A stretch of DNA of 64,000 nucleotides, from contig NZ_CP019724.1 in the NCBI RefSeq assembly GCF_002005225.1, positions 1,798,001 to 1,862,000 on the forward strand, read 5' to 3'. Under the pieces are notes generated by a model, which saw only the letters and a list, made by a program, of their open reading frames with translations, ran no database searches and had not been told where the DNA came from. The position numbers and the translations under genes are program-made. Source of the stretch: Streptomyces pactum (GTDB lineage: Bacteria; Actinomycetota; Actinomycetes; Streptomycetales; Streptomycetaceae). Shown in pieces: positions 51,979 through 64,000 of the stretch (position 1 is its first letter; each line of letters starts with the position of its first letter).

Positions 51979-53405
51979 CGGTGCTGCTCCCATTCTCCCG
52001 CTGCGCGCAGGTGGTTCAGGGCGTAGGAGCGCCAGGGGCGCCAGGTGTCGGGTACGGCCGGGTTGGGCGGGGCGACGTCCGGGTCGCCGAGGGCGCGGGT
52101 GCGGACGACGGCGGCCGTACGGGGGTCCACGCCGGGCACGGCGAGCAGCGCGCGTTCGGCGTCGTCCCGGTCGGCGCCCGGGTCGAGGCGCACGGCGCCG
52201 CCTGCGAGGGCGGCGGCGAGCCGGCCCGGGGCGCCGTCCGGCTCGGCCCCGGCGAGGACGGCCGGTTCGGGGAAGAGGTGGGTAAGGGTGCCGCAGGGAG
52301 CGTCCAGCGTCTTGCCGTGGCGCCGGACCAGCCGCTCGGCCTCCGTCCGTCCGGTCAGGGCCCGTACGGCGAGTTCGTCGGGGTCCGCGGCGCCCGGTGA
52401 GCGCAGCCCGGGGCGGGCGGCGACCAGCGGGGCGAGGCGGGGGTCGGCACCGAGCCGCTCGTCCACGGCGTACGGGTCGGCGTCCAGGTCGAACAGCCGC
52501 CGCAGCCGCTGTACGGACGTGGTCAGGTCGCGCAGGTCGGTGAGGTGGAGGCGGGCGTCGAGCCAGCCGCCGCTGCCCGTGGCGGGCGAACCCGGCCGTT
52601 CGTCGACGGCGACGATCCCGGTGCCGTACGGCAGGCGCAGGGTGCGGCGGTAGACGCGGCGGCCGGGCGGGCCGCTCACCTCCTCGACGCCGGCCACCGC
52701 CTCGTGCTGGAGCAGGTCGAAGACGGGGCCGGCCTGGTAGGGGCCCCGGTGGGCGAGCCGGAGGGGGATGCCGGCGGACGGGGTGGCCGCGCGCCGGGAG
52801 CCCGCCCGGTCCCGGGCGGGGGCGGCGGCGCGCAGCTCGCTCGGGGTGGCCGCGTACACGGCCCGGATGGTGTCGTTGAACTGCCGCACACTGGCGAACC
52901 CCGACGCGAAGGCGATCTCCGTGACCGGCAGGCCGGTGGTCTGCAGCAGGACGCGCGCGGTGTGCGCCCGCTGGGCGCGGGCCAGGGCCACCGGCCCGGC
53001 GCCGAGTTCGGCGGTGAGCTGCCGCTGTACCTGGCGGGCGCTGTAGCCGAGCCGCCCGGCGAGTCCGGCGACGCCCTCGCGGTCGACGACGCCGTCGCCG
53101 ATGAGCCGCATGGCCCGGCCGACGACGTCGGCGCGGACGTTCCAGTCCGCCGAGCCCGGCACGGCGTCCGGACGGCACCGCCGGCAGGCCCGGAACCCCG
53201 AGCCCTGCGCGGCGGCGGCCGTCGCGAAGAACCGCACGTTGTGCCGCTTCGGCGTGATGGCCGGGCAGCTTGGCCGGCAGTAGATACCGGTCGTCTCGAC
53301 GGCGAAGAAGAACGCGCCGTCGAACCGGCCGTCCCGGCTGCGTACGGCCTCGTACCTGCTGTCCTCGTGCGCCCGGTGCTCCGCGGGCCGCGTCCCGTTC
53401 CCCAT
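51975..53405 (-). CDS. Ada-type regulator fused to DNA-3-methyladenine glycosylase (AlkA)
   Basis: 476 residues in three modules. The Ada zinc domain (about 15-85) has FFAVETTGIYCRPSCPAITP and ACRRCRPD (the four-Cys site that accepts methyl from phosphotriesters). An AraC-type HTH (about 95-185) has VAGLAGRLGYSARQVQRQLT and PVTEIAFASGFASVRQFNDT. The AlkA N and HhH-GPD glycosylase region (about 215-476) includes VPGVDPRTAAVVRTRALGDP and the catalytic-Asp position in PDTWRPWRSYALNHL. It combines damage sensing, activation and base excision in one protein, and is coupled to ogt. A hairpin separates it from rsgA. Confidence 0.9.
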   Translation of the reverse strand: MGNGTRPAEHRAHEDSRYEAVRSRDGRFDGAFFFAVETTGIYCRPSCPAITPKRHNVRFFATAAAAQGSGFRACRRCRPDAVPGSADWNVRADVVGRAMRLIGDGVVDREGVAGLAGRLGYSARQVQRQLTAELGAGPVALARAQRAHTARVLLQTTGLPVTEIAFASGFASVRQFNDTIRAVYAATPSELRAAAPARDRAGSRRAATPSAGIPLRLAHRGPYQAGPVFDLLQHEAVAGVEEVSGPPGRRVYRRTLRLPYGTGIVAVDERPGSPATGSGGWLDARLHLTDLRDLTTSVQRLRRLFDLDADPYAVDERLGADPRLAPLVAARPGLRSPGAADPDELAVRALTGRTEAERLVRRHGKTLDAPCGTLTHLFPEPAVLAGAEPDGAPGRLAAALAGGAVRLDPGADRDDAERALLAVPGVDPRTAAVVRTRALGDPDVAPPNPAVPDTWRPWRSYALNHLRAAGEWEQHR

Positions 53406-53419
53406 CACGCCGTCCAGTC

Positions 53420-53449
53420 TCCGCCAGACCGGAGGACCGGGCTGGCGGA
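53420..53449 (-). terminator. hairpin between rsgA and the ada-alkA gene
   Basis: An outer stem TCCGCCAG / CTGGCGGA (8 bp) encloses an inner CCGG-AGGA-CCGG. It lies 22 bases beyond the rsgA stop and 15 bases before the glycosylase start, so it may end or attenuate readthrough. Confidence 0.6.
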
Positions 53450-53470
53450 AATCGGACACGGCGCTGCCGG

Positions 53471-54580
53471 CTACCGCACGCGGCCCCGCTTGGCCTCCAT
53501 CGCCGCCTTGCCGATGGCGCCCCGCCGCTTCCACTCCTTGCGCATCTCGGCGCGCACCCGGGCGTCGGTCTTGGCGACGATGCGCTGGTTCTCCCGCATC
53601 AGCTTGCGGTAGCTCTCCAGCCGCCGCTCGGGCAGTTCGCCGGTGTCGATGGCGGCGAGGACGGCGCAGCCCGGCTCGCTCTCGTGGGCGCAGTCGTGGA
53701 ACCGGCAGTCCCGGCCCAGCTCCTCGATCTCGGCGAACACCTGGCCGACCCCGCTGCTCGCGTCCCAGAGTCCGACGCCCCGCAGTCCGGGGGTGTCGAT
53801 CAGTACTCCCCCGCCGGGCATCACGAGGAGGTTGCGGGTGGTGGTGGTGTGCCGGCCCTTGCCGTCGACGTCCCGGGTGGACCGGACGTCCATGACGTCC
53901 TCGCCGAGCAGTGCGTTGGCGAGGGTGGACTTGCCCGCGCCGGACTGTCCGAGCAGCACCGCCGTACCGCCGGTGACGACGGCGGCGAGGACGTCGAGTC
54001 CCTCCCCCCGCTCGGCGCTGACGGACAGCACCGGCACGCCGGGGGCGGCGGTCTGCACGTCCTGGACGAGGTGGCCCAGGGTCACCGGGTCGGGGACGAG
54101 GTCGGCCTTGGTGAGCACGACCAGGGGCTGCGCGCCGGACTCCCAGGCGAGCGCCAGGAAGCGTTCGATCCGGGCGAGGTCCAGCTCGGCCGCGAGCGAC
54201 ACGGCGACGATCGCGTGGTCGACGTTGGCCGCGAGGATCTGCCCCTCGGACCGCTTGGAGGAGGTGGAGCGCACGAAGGCCGTACGGCGCGGCAGGCATG
54301 TCCGTACGTAGCGCGGGTTGCCGTCCGGTTCGACGGCGACCCAGTCGCCGGTGCAGACGACGCGCAGGGGGTCGTGCGGGGTGACGAAGGCGGTGTCGGC
54401 CCGCAGGACTCCGCCGGCGGTGACGACGTCGCACTGCCCGCGGTCGACCCGGACCACACGGCCGGGCAGCAGTCCCTCGTCGGCGTACGGGGTGAACGCG
54501 TCGGCCCAGTCCTCGTCCCAGCCGTGGGGAGTCAGGGCGGAGTGAGCGGTGAAGACGGAGCTGGAAGACGTGGAAGACAA
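53471..54580 (-). CDS. rsgA: ribosome small-subunit-dependent GTPase A
   Basis: 369 residues. The circularly permuted GTPase order G4-G5-G1-G2-G3 is visible: LVVLTKADLV (about 135), VLSVSAERGEGLDVL, LGQSGAGKSTLANALLG (about 186-202), then LIDTPGLRGVG. An N-terminal OB-fold (PGRVVRVDRGQCDVVTAGGV) and C-terminal zinc knuckle (CRFHDCAHESEPGC) complete the family. RsgA acts in late 30S maturation. TTG 54580 (GAAGGG 8-10 bases upstream) fits better than ATG/GTG starts further up, because the segment 54633-54704 is probably a separate small gene. Confidence 0.9.
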   Translation of the reverse strand: MSSTSSSSVFTAHSALTPHGWDEDWADAFTPYADEGLLPGRVVRVDRGQCDVVTAGGVLRADTAFVTPHDPLRVVCTGDWVAVEPDGNPRYVRTCLPRRTAFVRSTSSKRSEGQILAANVDHAIVAVSLAAELDLARIERFLALAWESGAQPLVVLTKADLVPDPVTLGHLVQDVQTAAPGVPVLSVSAERGEGLDVLAAVVTGGTAVLLGQSGAGKSTLANALLGEDVMDVRSTRDVDGKGRHTTTTRNLLVMPGGGVLIDTPGLRGVGLWDASSGVGQVFAEIEELGRDCRFHDCAHESEPGCAVLAAIDTGELPERRLESYRKLMRENQRIVAKTDARVRAEMRKEWKRRGAIGKAAMEAKRGRVR

Positions 54581-54632
54581 GGGGTGACCCTTCGGGGGGC
54601 GGCCCCGGCGGAAGGACTCGGGAAGGCCGAGG

Positions 54633-54704
54633 TCAGCCGGTGGCCGCGGAGGTGGACTTGATGGACTCCTGGATGCGGGCAGCGCCCTTCGCAACGACAG
54701 CCAT
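54633..54704 (-). CDS. 23-residue small protein or leader peptide upstream of rsgA
   Basis: ATG 54704 is preceded by an ideal GGAGGT with eight-base spacing and opens a 23-codon frame beginning MAVVAKGAARIQES and ending STSAATG. It is short and amphipathic-looking, with two Lys, one Arg and one Glu. It ends 52 bases before the rsgA start. The strong ribosome site, the absence of one of that quality for rsgA itself, and the in-line position argue for translation. It may be an independent small protein or a leader controlling rsgA. No family is recognised. Confidence 0.5.
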   Translation of the reverse strand: MAVVAKGAARIQESIKSTSAATG

Positions 54705-54820
54705 CGGTCGACACCTCCTCACTCCTGCGCTCTTCGCCCCGCGGTGATCACCGCGTGACGTGCCGCCACAGTAGCCCGTCGGTACCGCGGTGCGTCAACG
54801 CCTTTTCCGGGCCCGGGGCG

Positions 54821-59182
<4,362 letters not shown>

Positions 59183-59256
59183 GGCCGCGCGCCTTCCCCG
59201 GACCTCCTGCACGGTCTCGCCTCTCCGCAGCCTTTCCCAACCCCTTCGCACACCCC

Positions 59257-59284
59257 TTGTAGAAAGCCCGGACGGCGCCATAGC
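59257..59284 (+). promoter_or_regulatory. possible promoter of the ROK gene
   Basis: TTGTAG (59257-59262) and CATAGC (59279-59284) are 16 bases apart, 40 bases before the start codon. The match to the main-sigma consensus is moderate. Confidence 0.35.
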
Positions 59285-59323
59285 CTGGCGTCGCCCGGTG
59301 CTCGTCGGTGACTTGGGGGTTCG

Positions 59324-63876
<4,553 letters not shown>

Positions 63877-63890
63877 CGCGCGGTGCACGA

Positions 63891-63906
63891 ACGCCCGCGC
63901 GGGCGT
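63891..63906. terminator. 16-bp perfect palindrome after the beta-galactosidase gene
   Basis: ACGCCCGCGCGGGCGT lies 15 bases beyond the stop. With almost no loop it would form a weak hairpin at best; it could be a terminator or a protein site. Confidence 0.35.
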
Positions 63907-63939
63907 ACGCCGCCAGCGCTCCCGGACGACCGCCGACGC

Positions 63940-63995
63940 GGATGCGCGTGCACGTGCGCGTGCGGGTTCGGGTGCGCGTGCGGGTGCGGGTGAGC
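63940..63995. repeat. hexamer-like G/T-rich repeats at the window edge
   Basis: Interrupted runs of GTGCGC and GCGGGT units occupy the last 60 bases and continue to the window end, so their full extent is not visible. Confidence 0.6.
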
Positions 63996-64000
63996 ACCGG

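Overview
The window is very GC-rich chromosomal DNA with the codon use, GTG/TTG starts, GGAGG ribosome sites and tight ATGA overlaps of Streptomyces. Gene order and protein lengths match the part of the S. coelicolor chromosome around SCO6145-SCO6200 (418-residue alditol oxidase, SecDF fusion, paired DksA-like proteins, short MreB-like protein, cell-wall-glycan operon), so this is a Streptomyces core or near-core segment. I saw no rRNA or tRNA gene, CRISPR array, insertion sequence or prophage.

Left part (1-9200). A tiny secreted-peptide frame comes first, then an AlkZ-like winged-helix protein and a 1273-residue nSTAND ATPase with 14 WD40 repeats, all before about 5.6 kb. Divergent from the ATPase is a chain of membrane/TPR genes, a pyruvyltransferase-family gene and a DUF3040 gene. 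The shared control region carries five GTTCCGC repeats at helical spacing and an inverted repeat.

Glycan operon (9199-22213, minus strand). Eleven coupled genes run from a NodU-type carbamoyltransferase through six glycosyltransferases plus GmhB, GmhA and HldE homologues. The set implies an activated heptose used in a cell-envelope glycan. An ECF-type promoter motif lies before the first gene, and a UXS-like epimerase lies just upstream. This corresponds to the sigma-E-controlled cwg operon of S. coelicolor.

Middle part. After an SRPBCC gene and a secreted phosphodiesterase come XdhC, a purine permease, a three-subunit xanthine dehydrogenase and a divergent PucR regulator: a purine catabolism locus. 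Next are a TPR gene ending inside a 44-bp minisatellite, an Rv1733c-like membrane protein, a short MreB-like protein, two DksA/TraR zinc-finger proteins, a divergent two-component system, and SecDF. Then follow a GntR regulator, an FhuF-like ferric reductase gene behind an iron box, a DUF2637 membrane protein, an anti-sigma-type ATPase, pyruvate oxidase and a repeat-rich PP2C protein.

Right part (49.8-64 kb). An HTH regulator and a DUF456 protein are followed, on the minus strand, by rsgA, an Ada-AlkA fusion and ogt, preceded by an unannotated 23-residue reading frame with an ideal ribosome site. Next is a membrane protein joining sigma-factor-like, anti-sigma zinc-finger and extracellular cellulose-binding modules, which is the most unusual architecture here. 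The window ends with a radical SAM protein with an atypical cysteine spacing, aldO, a ROK regulator and a GH2 beta-galactosidase. Several intergenic gaps and low-complexity coding segments hold tandem repeats of 9, 15, 24, 41, 44, 54 and 90 bp.
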